Notes under the pieces: generated by a model
Told to the model about the DNA's origin: nothing
The model's database searches: none
The model's input: the letters and a program-made list of their open reading frames with translations, nothing else
Assembly (NCBI GenBank): GCA_910585625.1
Contig: CAJUFQ010000025.1
Location: 1 to 54,768, forward strand
Reading direction: 5' to 3'
Length of the DNA stretch: 54,768 nt
From: an uncultured Lachnospiraceae bacterium
Lineage (GTDB): Bacteria > Bacillota > Clostridia > Lachnospirales > Lachnospiraceae
In this document: in pieces, positions 34,102 through 41,655 of the stretch
Position numbering within the stretch: the stretch's first letter is position 1
Layout: the number at the start of each line of letters is the position of its first letter
Position numbers and translations under genes: made by a program

Positions 34102-35509
34102 CACCCATATCTTTTGGGCATACTGGATAATTATCCTTGCAGTTGCAGGCAGCAGCGCACTGTGCTATAAGGTGTTTTTTCCCTTATATTATGATTGGGT
34201 AAAGGATAAGCAGATCCGAGAAGCTTATCTGGATATAGAAGATTTGGATTTGGCAAATCTGAGCGAGGAAGATTTTTCTGCTTTTGCGGAATATGAAGAC
34301 GAGAACCTTAGCTTTACGATTGCGGATGAGGATTTTAATCCAATCTACGCAACACGGGATAATCATAGGTACCTTGTTTACAGAAATATAGAGATGAGGC
34401 TGGACTCATTTTCGGAGACTCCTGAAGTCATCAAAAGGGACAGTAAGCTGCGGGAGACAACAAAAATGAGGGTAATCATTACCCAGAACGGCGTAAAGTA
34501 TTATGTCGTCATCCGAGATGTGTTACAAAGGGTCGGCGCAGCTAAGATATCAGAGAATTTTTTTGTTGCCGCGACAGCGTTTGTATTGCTGTTGGGCAGC
34601 CTGCTGATTCGGCGGTTTGCGAATGACGTGTCGAGGCCGATGGAGAAGGTTGCGGATGTGGCAGAGAGAGTCGCAGCGGGCGATTTCAGGGCGAAGGCAG
34701 ACAAAGAGGGCAGATATGAGGAAATCTGTAGGCTGGCAGAGAGCGTAAACAGCATGTCAGAGCAGCTTCTGCAGGATTGGCAGCGGCTTGAAGAGAGCAG
34801 ACGGCAGACGCTTCACCAGAGCGTATGCCAGGAGCGCGCAGATAAATTGCACAAGGATTTTATGGCCAATATTTCCCATGAGCTTAAGACGCCGCTTGCC
34901 GTAATTTCCAGCCAGTCAGAGATGATTGAAAATGCGGATGCAGAGAAGCGGAAATACTACCTCAATTCCATTCAAGAAGAGGTGGAAAAGATAGCCGGCA
35001 TGGTCAGCAGGCTTCTGGATATCTCCACCGTGGATCATCATATGGAAGGCTTGATGCGGAAAACGCTGGACATGAAGGAAGTCATGGAATATATCCTGAT
35101 GAAATATGAGGGGCTTGTGAAAAAGAAGCATCTTCATCTGGAGATTTTCCTGGAAGAAGGATGCCTGGTATATGGAGATCAGGAATATATTGAGCAGGCA
35201 GTGAATAACTATATGATGAATGCCATAGAGCATATGGAGATGGGAGGAAACCTCCGTGTGACCTTAAAGGGGCGGAAAACGGAAATCCGGGTAGGCGTAT
35301 ATAATTCAGGCAGGCAGATTCCGCTGGAAGACATGGAACGGATTTGGAGCGGATTTTACACCACGAAGAAGAAAGCGGCAGACTCTTTTTCCCATATGGG
35401 CCTGGGGCTTTATATTGTACAGAATGCAATTACGATGCAAGAGGGGAAGTGCGGGGTACACAACATGCCGGAGGGCGTGGAATTCTGGTTCACCCTGCCG
35501 AGGGCATAA
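34085..35509 (+). CDS. sensor histidine kinase, VanS-like
   Basis: The 474-residue kinase has an N-terminal helix (FWAYWIIILAVAGSSALCYK), an extracytoplasmic sensor of about 125 residues, a second helix (NFFVAATAFVLLLGSLLIRR), a HAMP domain (VSRPMEKVADVAERVAAGDF) and a short coiled coil. The H-box ISHELKTPLAVISSQ, an N-box AVNNYMMNAIEH and a G-box HMGLGLYIVQNA follow. The N-box NYMMNAIEH and the F-box area WSGFYTTKKK are slightly unusual but keep the catalytic Asn. It starts within the regulator gene. The signal is unknown; the sensor is acidic with several tyrosines. Confidence 0.9.
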   Translation: MKRKISTHIFWAYWIIILAVAGSSALCYKVFFPLYYDWVKDKQIREAYLDIEDLDLANLSEEDFSAFAEYEDENLSFTIADEDFNPIYATRDNHRYLVYRNIEMRLDSFSETPEVIKRDSKLRETTKMRVIITQNGVKYYVVIRDVLQRVGAAKISENFFVAATAFVLLLGSLLIRRFANDVSRPMEKVADVAERVAAGDFRAKADKEGRYEEICRLAESVNSMSEQLLQDWQRLEESRRQTLHQSVCQERADKLHKDFMANISHELKTPLAVISSQSEMIENADAEKRKYYLNSIQEEVEKIAGMVSRLLDISTVDHHMEGLMRKTLDMKEVMEYILMKYEGLVKKKHLHLEIFLEEGCLVYGDQEYIEQAVNNYMMNAIEHMEMGGNLRVTLKGRKTEIRVGVYNSGRQIPLEDMERIWSGFYTTKKKAADSFSHMGLGLYIVQNAITMQEGKCGVHNMPEGVEFWFTLPRA

Positions 35510-35511
35510 GA

Positions 35512-35533
35512 GTTCCCGGTTACCGCCGGGAAC
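35512..35533. terminator. hairpin between convergent kinase gene and pyrI
   Basis: GTTCCCGG at 35512-35519 and CCGGGAAC at 35526-35533 form a perfect 8-bp stem overlapping the pyrI stop codon. There is no clear T-run on either strand, so it may mainly protect both 3' ends. The two genes are only 10 bp apart. Confidence 0.5.
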
Positions 35534-35984
35534 CTTGCAGCCGAACTCTTTGGCCTTTCTGCCCTTTGTATTTTTCTTCGCAGTATTTGCAACGGTATGT
35601 CTGCGTCGCCTCGTCCGTAAGCAGGAAAATCTGGTCTAGCTCCTGCTCAATGGAAGTGATGCAGCGGGGGTTCCGGCAGTGAATGATGTTCTTAATCTCC
35701 CCCGGAAGCTGAAGTTCTCGTTTCTCCACAATCTGTTCGCCTTTGATGATGTTGACGGTAATGTTATGGTCGATAAAGCCCAGTACGTCTAAATCTAAAG
35801 TATCGATGTCGCATTCTACTTTGAGGATGTCTTTTTTACCCATTTTGTTGCTGCGTGCGTTCCTGATGATGGCAACGCAGCAGTCAAGCTCATCCAGTTT
35901 CAGGTCATAATAGAGGGAAAGACTGGTCCCAGCCTGGATATGGTCCAGCACAAAACCCTCTGTAATTAGTCCTACGTTTAACAT
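35520..35984 (-). CDS. pyrI: aspartate carbamoyltransferase regulatory subunit
   Basis: The 154-residue protein has the N-terminal allosteric nucleotide-binding domain (MLNVGLITEGFVLDHI, VCDID-type strands) and a C-terminal zinc domain with CRNPRC and CKYC cysteine pairs, which holds regulatory and catalytic chains together. In the family CTP and ATP binding tunes PyrB activity. It overlaps the end of pyrB by 7 nt (ATGTTAA) and has GGAGGTAG inside pyrB as its ribosome binding site, so the two are coupled to give similar amounts. Confidence 0.95.
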   Translation of the reverse strand: MLNVGLITEGFVLDHIQAGTSLSLYYDLKLDELDCCVAIIRNARSNKMGKKDILKVECDIDTLDLDVLGFIDHNITVNIIKGEQIVEKRELQLPGEIKNIIHCRNPRCITSIEQELDQIFLLTDEATQTYRCKYCEEKYKGQKGQRVRLQGSRR

Positions 35985-36898
35985 ACATCTACCTCCAGTA
36001 AAGTAAGAATGAGAGCCATCCGCACATAGACACCGTATTGTGCCTGTCTGAAATAGGCGGCTCTGGGGTCGTCGTCGACCTCCACGGAAATCTCGTTGAC
36101 CCTGGGTAAGGGATGCATGACAATCATGTCTTCCTTGGCGAGGGACATTTTTTTCTTGTTCAGGATATAGAAGTCCTTCATCCGTACATAGTCGTCCTCA
36201 TTGAAGAAGCGTTCTTTCTGAACACGGGTCATGTAGAGGATGTCTAAGTCTGCCATGGCGTCTTCTAACCGTTCCACTTCCCGGAAGGGCACATCATTTT
36301 TCCGCAGCACATCTTCCCGGATGTAGCTGGGGACGCGCAGCTCCTCTGGGGAAATCAGCGTGAATTGGATGTCGGGATAACGGATTAAGGCATGAATCAG
36401 TGAATGGACGGTACGGCCGAACTTTAAATCGCCGCAAAGCCCGATTTTGAGATTGTCAAGGCGTCCTTTCAGAGAACGGATGGTGAGCAGGTCGGTTAAG
36501 GTCTGCGTGGGGTGCTGATGCCCGCCGTCGCCCGCGTTGATGACAGGGATAGCGGACTTCTCAGAAGCGACCAATGGGGCGCCTTCTTTGGGATGGCGCA
36601 TTGCGCAGATGTCAGCGTAACAGGAAATCACGCGGATAGTATCTGAGACACTTTCACCTTTGGCTGCCGAGCTGCTGTCTGCACTGGAAAAACCAAGGAT
36701 GCTTCCGCCAAGGTTCAGCATGGCCGCCTCGAAACTCAGGCGTGTCCTGGTGCTGGGTTCATAAAAACAGGTTGCAAGCTTTTTCCCTTCGCATGCATGG
36801 GCATATTTGCGGGGATTATTTTCGATATCATTTGCCAGAGTAAGCAGTTTGTCCAATTCCTCGACGGACAAGTCAAGCGGGCTCATTAAATGCTGCAT
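35978..36898 (-). CDS. pyrB: aspartate carbamoyltransferase catalytic subunit
   Basis: I start at the ATG at 36898, with AGGAGG at 36905-36910; upstream ATGs in the frame lack sites. The 306-residue protein has the carbamoyl-phosphate loop FYEPSTRTRLSFE, the SSAAKGES 80s-loop, HQHPTQTLTDL and the 240s region, ending with MHPLPRVNEI. It makes N-carbamoyl-L-aspartate, the first committed step of pyrimidine synthesis. It is followed by pyrI. The leader is only about 25 nt, leaving no room for an enteric-type pyrBI attenuator or a PyrR site. Confidence 0.97.
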   Translation of the reverse strand: MQHLMSPLDLSVEELDKLLTLANDIENNPRKYAHACEGKKLATCFYEPSTRTRLSFEAAMLNLGGSILGFSSADSSSAAKGESVSDTIRVISCYADICAMRHPKEGAPLVASEKSAIPVINAGDGGHQHPTQTLTDLLTIRSLKGRLDNLKIGLCGDLKFGRTVHSLIHALIRYPDIQFTLISPEELRVPSYIREDVLRKNDVPFREVERLEDAMADLDILYMTRVQKERFFNEDDYVRMKDFYILNKKKMSLAKEDMIVMHPLPRVNEISVEVDDDPRAAYFRQAQYGVYVRMALILTLLEVDVC

Positions 36899-36929
36899 AG
36901 AACGCCTCCTGTGTGAAATCATTTTTCTT

Positions 36930-36958
36930 ATCATATATCAGAAAGAGGCAAATTTCAA
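36930..36958 (-). promoter_or_regulatory. promoter of pyrBI
   Basis: On the minus strand TTGAAA (36958-36953) and TATGAT (36935-36930) are 17 bp apart, placing the start near 36923. Confidence 0.6.
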
Positions 36959-37089
36959 GAGTACGGAAATCAATTTTCCAAATATCCTCAAAAATATTGA
37001 AATATTTCTTAGTGGTGACAGGATTGCATATACCCAAAACGAACGATTTATATGAAAATTGCTTCCCAATGTCTCAAGAGGAAAAAGAA

Positions 37090-37118
37090 TTGCGGTTAGG
37101 TAAAAAATATGGTATATA
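37090..37118 (+). promoter_or_regulatory. possible promoter of the PH-domain-like gene
   Basis: TTGCGG at 37090-37095 and TATATA at 37113-37118 with a 17-bp spacer. AGTTTTG near 37226 and CAAAACT near 37250 could form a stem in the leader. The 36960-37270 stretch otherwise holds no convincing gene. Confidence 0.4.
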
Positions 37119-37274
37119 TAAAAGTATGAAGAAAAGGGAATGCCGCACGAATATATTTACTCGTTCAAAAGGTCTTGCCGCTTATGGGGTAAAGACAGAA
37201 TGCACAAATCCATATCTTGTAATTTAGTTTTGTGCGGCAGCCCCAAAATCAAAACTTGTAAAAGAGGTGCAATT

Positions 37275-37652
37275 ATGGAAAATGACAAGAAAGGGTTCCG
37301 GGAGAAAAAGAGGGTTCTGTTTTTTGGGCTGCCCTGGACGTTTACCTGGTATATCATAGGCGAAGAGCTTCTGACGGTGAAGAGAGGGCTTCTGAAAACA
37401 GTAGAAGATGATTGCTATATGTACAAAGTCCAGGATGTGAAAATGACGACGACGCTGGCTGAGCGGATTTTCGGGCTTTCCACGGTAATCTGTTATACAG
37501 GGGATACGACTGACCCTCAGATTTCCCTCACACACATCAAGAATGCGAGGGAAATCAAGAGTTTTATATTGGAGGCGTCTGAGGAGGCAAGGCGCAGGAG
37601 GCGCACGATGAATACGCTGGATATCGGAACCATAGAAGGGGACGACCTATAG
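37275..37652 (+). CDS. small PH-domain-like protein
   Basis: The ATG at 37275 follows AGAGGTG. The 125-residue protein begins with charged residues and then RVLFFGLPWTFTWYIIGEEL, TVKRGLLKTVEDDCYMYKVQ and VKMTTTLAERIFGLSTVICY. This pattern of strands with L-x-V-x-x-G-L-L matches the bacterial PH (DUF304/YdbS-like) fold, although here without membrane helices. The TLAERIFGLSTV segment is typical of those proteins. It probably binds other proteins or lipids at the membrane; a specific function is unknown. The C-terminal 25 residues are basic and likely flexible. Confidence 0.65.
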   Translation: MENDKKGFREKKRVLFFGLPWTFTWYIIGEELLTVKRGLLKTVEDDCYMYKVQDVKMTTTLAERIFGLSTVICYTGDTTDPQISLTHIKNAREIKSFILEASEEARRRRRTMNTLDIGTIEGDDL

Positions 37653-37712
37653 TTCCCTGGGCGGTTGGCGCAATGGCTAAGGGTGGTCTGCGGCCCCTGG
37701 CTGCCGGAAAGG

Positions 37713-38129
37713 TCATAAATTGACAGAAGTCTGTTGCGTTGTTTTTGGGGAATGCATCAGCAGGTTTTCAAAAATAAGCCCCGCAGCCATCCAGAACGGG
37801 GCAAAGTCCAGTCGAATCACTCCTTTTATATTTAACCGTGCTTTGCTGTAATCCCAAGGGCAGATTTTATATTTTTTGAGGATGCTGCCGCTGACGTATT
37901 CGCCCAAGAATATTAGCATACTGTAAAAAAATGCCCGTATGCCTGCCGGGAGGTTTCGGATGAGGCGGCAGACAGGCTTTAAGAAAGCGGCCATGCCATA
38001 TATCGGGAACATCCACAGGGATGTCTGCCCCATCAGCTTTAATTCACGTTTCCGGTAGGAGTCGAGGGCGGTAAAAAGTATCTCCATACACCATCCTGTC
38101 AGTCCGCAAAGTAAAAAGTTTTTTCTCAT
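37713..38129 (-). CDS. small multi-pass membrane protein, CmpB-like permease domain
   Basis: I choose the ATG at 38129 (138 residues); a TTG at 38165 would add 12. The sequence has about four helices and the block NFLLCGLTGWCMEILFTAL, MGQTSLWMFPIYGMAAF, FFYSMLIFLGEYVSGSILKK and CPWDYSKARLNIKGVIRLDF. This is how I know proteins annotated as putative ABC-transporter type IV (CmpB) domains, which are widespread in Clostridia and have no proven transport role. The final block, APFWMAAGLIFENLL, ends in a helix. Ribosome binding site weak. Confidence 0.6.
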   Translation of the reverse strand: MRKNFLLCGLTGWCMEILFTALDSYRKRELKLMGQTSLWMFPIYGMAAFLKPVCRLIRNLPAGIRAFFYSMLIFLGEYVSGSILKKYKICPWDYSKARLNIKGVIRLDFAPFWMAAGLIFENLLMHSPKTTQQTSVNL

Positions 38130-38171
38130 GGAAATAATATGCCCATTTTGTCGTAAGCTATGCAAAAAATA

Positions 38172-38201
38172 TTGACGAAAGAGAGGGTGGCATTATATAA
38201 T
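38172..38201 (+). promoter_or_regulatory. promoter of the lipoprotein gene
   Basis: TTGACG at 38172-38177 and TATAAT at 38196-38201 with an 18-bp spacer, 40 nt before the start codon. Confidence 0.7.
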
Positions 38202-38241
38202 AGCAGTGTTGCAAAAATTTAGTACAAAGGAGTATGGTATT

Positions 38242-38910
38242 ATGAAGAAATTGAGGAAAATCAGTCTGCTGCTCGTGGCAATGCTTGCAGTGACGATGTT
38301 AGGTGGGTGCGGCAGCTTCGATGCCAGCGGATACATAAAAGCGTTGCTGGATAATTCTTACAAAAACGATTCTACGGCATTTGTGGAACAGAAAGTCGGG
38401 ACGGAGGAGCAGGCAAAGGAACTGTACGACCAGGGGATTGAGACAGAGCTGAACAGCCTGATTGCAGGGGTTAATATTTCCGACGACCTGAAAAATGAGT
38501 TTACGACAGTGCTGCAGGATGTATACAAAAGCGTTAAATATACTGTGGGAGAGGCAACCAAACAGGATGACGGCTCTTACAAGGTAGAGGTAAAGTACCA
38601 GAAGATGAAAGTGTTTGCTGCGGCCAAGGAGGAGTTCCAGACAGGACAGCAGGCATATACGGATGAACTTTCTGAGCTGATTCAGAACGGGGGGGAGGAG
38701 CCTTCGGAGGATGAAATCAACGAGAAGGTATATACTATACTGAAAGATTCCATCGAGACTGCGCTGCAGGATGCAGAGTATGAAGACGAGGCATCGATTA
38801 CTGTCCGGGTAGAGCTGAACGATAAGGTTTACAGCCCGAACCAGGAGGACGTTGAGGCTTTGGAATATGCCTTGTTTGATTTGGAAGAGGCATCGAACCT
38901 TGGACAGTAA
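38242..38910 (+). CDS. lipoprotein of DUF5105-like type
   Basis: The ATG at 38242 follows AAAGGAG. The 222-residue product has a signal sequence and lipobox (LLLVAMLAVTMLGGCGS), so it is anchored by a lipid on the cell surface. The mature part is acidic and helical with DASGYIKALLDNSYKND at its start and a central VEVKYQKMKVF strand. This layout resembles Firmicutes lipoproteins grouped as DUF5105, whose function is not known. It has a good promoter of its own and precedes the Mrp gene by 27 bp, so they may be co-transcribed. Confidence 0.7.
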   Translation: MKKLRKISLLLVAMLAVTMLGGCGSFDASGYIKALLDNSYKNDSTAFVEQKVGTEEQAKELYDQGIETELNSLIAGVNISDDLKNEFTTVLQDVYKSVKYTVGEATKQDDGSYKVEVKYQKMKVFAAAKEEFQTGQQAYTDELSELIQNGGEEPSEDEINEKVYTILKDSIETALQDAEYEDEASITVRVELNDKVYSPNQEDVEALEYALFDLEEASNLGQ

Positions 38911-38937
38911 ACCAGATTTAGGAACGGAGGGAACGAC

Positions 38938-39783
38938 ATGGCAGAAAATGAAAGCTGCAGCGGCGCCGCAACTTGTACCAGGGAAAGCTGTGAGGGCTGC
39001 CCGAGCAAGGCGGGGGCGCCCCAGAGCCTGATAGAGGAACTGAACCCATTTTCCAGTGTGAAGAAAGTGATTGGCGTTGTCAGCGGAAAGGGCGGCGTAG
39101 GGAAATCTTTCGTGACGGCTTCCCTGGCTTCGGCGATGCGGGAAAAAGGATATGAGGTAGGGATTCTGGACGCAGACATCACAGGCCCTTCCATTCCCAA
39201 GATGTATGGCGTACATGGGCCGGCGGAGGGCAATGATTTGGGGCTTTTCCCGATTGAAGCGAAAGACGGGACAAAACTTATGTCCCTCAACCTTCTGATG
39301 GATGATGAAGAGGCGCCGGTAATCTGGCGAGGGCCGGTTATCGCCTCTACTGTGAAACAGTTCTGGCATGACGTCTATTGGGGTGATTTGGACTATCTTT
39401 TTGTGGATATGCCACCAGGGACCGGGGATGTGCCGCTTACGGTGTTCCAGTCCCTGCCGGTGGATGGAATCGTGATTGTGACGTCTCCCCAGGAGCTGGT
39501 ACAGCTGATTGTGAAAAAAGCCATTCATATGGCGGAAATGATGGATATCCCAGTGCTGGGATTGGTGGAGAATTATAGTTTCATGAAATGCCCGGACTGT
39601 GGGAAAGAAATTAAGCTGTTTGGCGACAGCAAGATTGACGAAGTGGCGGCTGGCATTAGCGTCCCGGTATTAGGAAAAATGCCTCTCAATCCTGAGTATG
39701 CGCGTCTGGCAGACGAAGGGCAGTTCCATCAGATTAAGAACCCATATCTGAAAAATGCTGTGGATACGGTGGAGAATTTATGA
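38938..39783 (+). CDS. Mrp/Nbp35-type P-loop iron-sulfur carrier protein
   Basis: The 281-residue protein has the deviant Walker A GKGGVGKSFVTASLAS, the Asp-rich switch LDADITGPSIPKMYG, the family block YLFVDMPPGTGDVPLTV, and the C-terminal CPDCGKEI pair that holds a bridging [4Fe-4S] cluster in dimers. An N-terminal extension with four cysteines (about residues 7-21, C-x5-C-x4-C-x2-C) recalls the eukaryotic Nbp35 N-terminal cluster. ApbC/Mrp/Nbp35 proteins load clusters onto target enzymes. CGGAGGGAAC precedes the ATG. Confidence 0.9.
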   Translation: MAENESCSGAATCTRESCEGCPSKAGAPQSLIEELNPFSSVKKVIGVVSGKGGVGKSFVTASLASAMREKGYEVGILDADITGPSIPKMYGVHGPAEGNDLGLFPIEAKDGTKLMSLNLLMDDEEAPVIWRGPVIASTVKQFWHDVYWGDLDYLFVDMPPGTGDVPLTVFQSLPVDGIVIVTSPQELVQLIVKKAIHMAEMMDIPVLGLVENYSFMKCPDCGKEIKLFGDSKIDEVAAGISVPVLGKMPLNPEYARLADEGQFHQIKNPYLKNAVDTVENL

Positions 39784-39789
39784 TATTCT

Positions 39790-39886
39790 GATGTCTTTTG
39801 ATTTCCGCGAGCAATGAGGAAAACAGACATGCTTGTTTGGATATTTGACTTTGGAAAGGGATTCTTAGGGTTAAGATGTCTTTTGA
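39790..39886. repeat. intergenic repeat element copy 2 flanked by 12-bp direct repeats
   Basis: GATGTCTTTTGA occurs at 39790-39801 and again at 39875-39886. Between them, 73 bp start with TTTCCGCGAGCAATGAGG and contain TTGACTT and GGATTCTTAGGGTTAAGAT, the same block order as at 7180-7247. The flanking repeats look like a target-site duplication around a small inserted element. Confidence 0.5.
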
Positions 39887-39893
39887 CACCGCA

Positions 39894-39940
39894 AAGCCTT
39901 GCGGGAAGCGGATTTGCTTTCTGCAAGGCTTATTTTATAT
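39894..39940 (+). terminator. terminator after mrp
   Basis: AAGCCTTGC at 39894-39902 pairs with GCAAGGCTT at 39923-39931, with an inner AAGC/GCTT stem, then ATTTTAT. Confidence 0.7.
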
Positions 39941-39965
39941 AAAAATCTTTGTGAGTAATTCATAA

Positions 39966-39994
39966 TTGCTTTTTTGCGGCTTAGGGATTACAAT
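39966..39994 (+). promoter_or_regulatory. promoter of the Tad-like cluster
   Basis: TTGCTT at 39966-39971 and TACAAT at 39989-39994 with a 17-bp spacer. It is the last good promoter before the first micro-pilin gene at 40259 and lies just after the mrp terminator. Confidence 0.5.
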
Positions 39995-39999
39995 ACCCA

Positions 40000-40258
40000 T
40001 ACGGAATGAGCTTCCGTACTATTTTCCAGCCGCCGGCATTCTCTGTGCCGGCACAAAACATCTTTTTATTTCTGCATAGGAATTTCCCTAAGGCAAGTCC
40101 TGCTACGTGGAAGCAGCGCCAGAGGCCAGGAGGGATTCTCTATCAGTTGGCATTAGCTTCGCCAATTACCAATGCATGAATGGAAGACAGACGTTACAGC
40201 CTATCTATGGGCAGTAACGCAAAAACGGGCACTCGCTTTGCAGAAGGGAGGGATGGGC
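40000..40258 (+). promoter_or_regulatory. long structured leader before the Tad-like cluster
   Basis: About 260 nt without a convincing gene. Stems include CGGAA/TTCCG near 40001-40015, GCCGGCA/TGCCGGC near 40032-40054, CTGCT/AGCAG near 40101-40117 and TTGGC/GCCAA near 40146-40165. No match to the c-di-GMP-I or -II riboswitch core was recognised, but a regulatory leader is plausible. Confidence 0.35.
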
Positions 40259-40420
40259 ATGAAGGTTATCTTTGAGGAGTATAGCGGCATTATCATCACA
40301 GCTGTGGCAATCATTGCGCTGATTGCAGTCGTGGCGTTGCTGCTTGCTACGGATGGTCCGGTACATACGGCATTCGTGGGCTTAATTGACACCTTGTTCA
40401 AACAGACAAAAGTATCCTAA
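40259..40420 (+). CDS. micro-pilin-like single-helix protein, 53 residues
   Basis: The ATG at 40259 has GGGAGG about 6 nt upstream. The product is a 53-residue peptide: an acidic-aromatic start MKVIFEEYSG, one hydrophobic helix of about 22 residues (IIITAVAIIALIAVVALLLA) and a short polar tail. In Flp pilins the mature N-terminus carries Glu-Tyr just before the helix; here EEY occupies that place, but the usual leader with a G/A cleavage site is missing. Related starts occur in the 35- and 46-residue genes downstream. It lies first in a cluster with a CpaF-type ATPase, so a leaderless Flp-like subunit is my best inference. Confidence 0.6.
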   Translation: MKVIFEEYSGIIITAVAIIALIAVVALLLATDGPVHTAFVGLIDTLFKQTKVS

Positions 40421-40554
40421 AACAGGATGCCTGGGCAGGATGCAGAGCCTTCTTGCAGCTTAAAGAGCTGGGAAGGTTATGAGCCTTTCCGCCGCAGGGG
40501 GTGCAGGGGGCCTGCAGTGCCTGGCTATTTAAAAGGGCAGGAAATGGAGGAAAC

Positions 40555-41655
40555 ATGAAATATGACTGGGAATTGACAGAGGAGGAATTTGGCCCGTTTT
40601 ATCCGTTTATCCAGGATAAGAATGTGACAGATATAGATTACAATGGGAAAACTCTTTGGGTTGCAGATCTTAAGCGGGGGAGATTCCGGGCTGACGTCCG
40701 GGTGGGGGAAGAATTTATCGAGCGGTTTACCCATCGGATTGCCAACCGGGTCAACAAGCCTTTTAACCGTGCTAACAATGTCCTGGAAGCTGAGACGGAT
40801 GAGCTTAGGATTAGCATTGTCCATGAGTCGGCGGCAGTGTCAGGCCGCAGCATCTGTATCCGCAAATCGCTTCCCAAGGTACGGCAGACCGTGGAAAGCA
40901 TGTTGGACAGCGGCTACTGCACAGTAGAAATTTTGAGTCTTTTGATTAATTGCGTCAAAGCAAAGATGAATTTTGCTTTTTGCGGCGAGCCTGGTGTAGG
41001 AAAGACGGAATGCGCGAAGTTCTTTTCACGATTTATTCCGCCTAACCAGCGGGCCATTACAATAGAGGACAACCTGGAGATGCATTTCCATGAAATCAAT
41101 CCGGAAAACGACTGTGTGGAGCTTCAGGTCAGCAAGGACCTGAGCTATACGGAGGCAATCAAACTCTGCCTGAGGCAGAACCCCAAATGGATTATTTTAT
41201 CTGAGGCACGGTCAACAGAAGTGCAGTACCTTTTGGAACAATGGTCTACCGGGGTGTATGGCTTTACTACGCTGCATCTGGACGACCTCAGGAATCTTCC
41301 AGACAGGATTATGAACATGATAGGGCGTTCGCGGGACGCAGACCGGCTGGAAAATTATATTTATGAGTTTATCAGCGTGGGCGTGCTGCTCCGGCAGTAC
41401 CAGGATGAGAAAGGGATGCTGGAACGTTATGTTGACCAGATGTGTTTTTTTGACAGGTCGGATGGCAGGAACGCCATTTATATGTTGGTGGAGGATGGAA
41501 AGCAGATTTCAGATGAAATTCCTGCCGATATCCTGAGAAGAATGGCCCGTGCAGGGATTGAAGAGCCTTTCCACTGCCCGCAGACTTGTGCGTATGAGCC
41601 TCTGGACATTGAGCTGGTGAAGGCATTTCGGGAGTCGGAACAGGAGGTTGTATGA
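40555..41655 (+). CDS. CpaF/TadA-type secretion ATPase
   Basis: The ATG at 40555 follows GGAGG by 4 nt. The 366-residue protein belongs to the VirB11/CpaF hexameric ATPases, with an N-terminal domain (FIQDKNVTDIDYNGKTLWV), Walker A GEPGVGKTE, an Asp box (TIEDNLEMHFHEINPENDC), Walker B WIILSEARSTEV and a His box (GFTTLHLDDLRNLPDR). It powers assembly or secretion of pilin-like proteins. It overlaps the TadB/C-like gene by four bases. At 366 residues it is shorter than typical CpaF (about 450) because the N-terminal extension is reduced. Small hairpins between this gene and the preceding micro-pilin gene may keep pilin levels higher. Confidence 0.85.
   Translation: MKYDWELTEEEFGPFYPFIQDKNVTDIDYNGKTLWVADLKRGRFRADVRVGEEFIERFTHRIANRVNKPFNRANNVLEAETDELRISIVHESAAVSGRSICIRKSLPKVRQTVESMLDSGYCTVEILSLLINCVKAKMNFAFCGEPGVGKTECAKFFSRFIPPNQRAITIEDNLEMHFHEINPENDCVELQVSKDLSYTEAIKLCLRQNPKWIILSEARSTEVQYLLEQWSTGVYGFTTLHLDDLRNLPDRIMNMIGRSRDADRLENYIYEFISVGVLLRQYQDEKGMLERYVDQMCFFDRSDGRNAIYMLVEDGKQISDEIPADILRRMARAGIEEPFHCPQTCAYEPLDIELVKAFRESEQEVV

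Noticed and set aside
36913..37227. Plus-strand frames of 82 and 104 codons between pyrB and the PH-domain gene
   Set aside because: They run through the pyrB promoter region, have no ribosome binding site at their starts and low-complexity composition. An internal start at about 37069 (MSQEEKELRLGKKYGIY) looks more protein-like but still lacks a site.
37664..37735. tRNA-like sequence GGCGCAATGGCTAAGGG after the PH-domain gene
   Set aside because: It resembles a D-arm, but there is no T-arm GGTTC block and no matching acceptor stem, so it is not a tRNA.
38299..39528. 409-residue minus-strand frame opposite the lipoprotein and mrp genes
   Set aside because: Antisense to two recognised proteins, Arg/His/Leu-rich composition and no recognisable motif.
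40000..40258. c-di-GMP riboswitch before the Tad-like cluster
   Set aside because: I looked for the class I CACGCACAGGGC and GACGCAAAGCC blocks and a class II core; neither is present, although GCAAAGCC occurs in the mrp terminator by chance.
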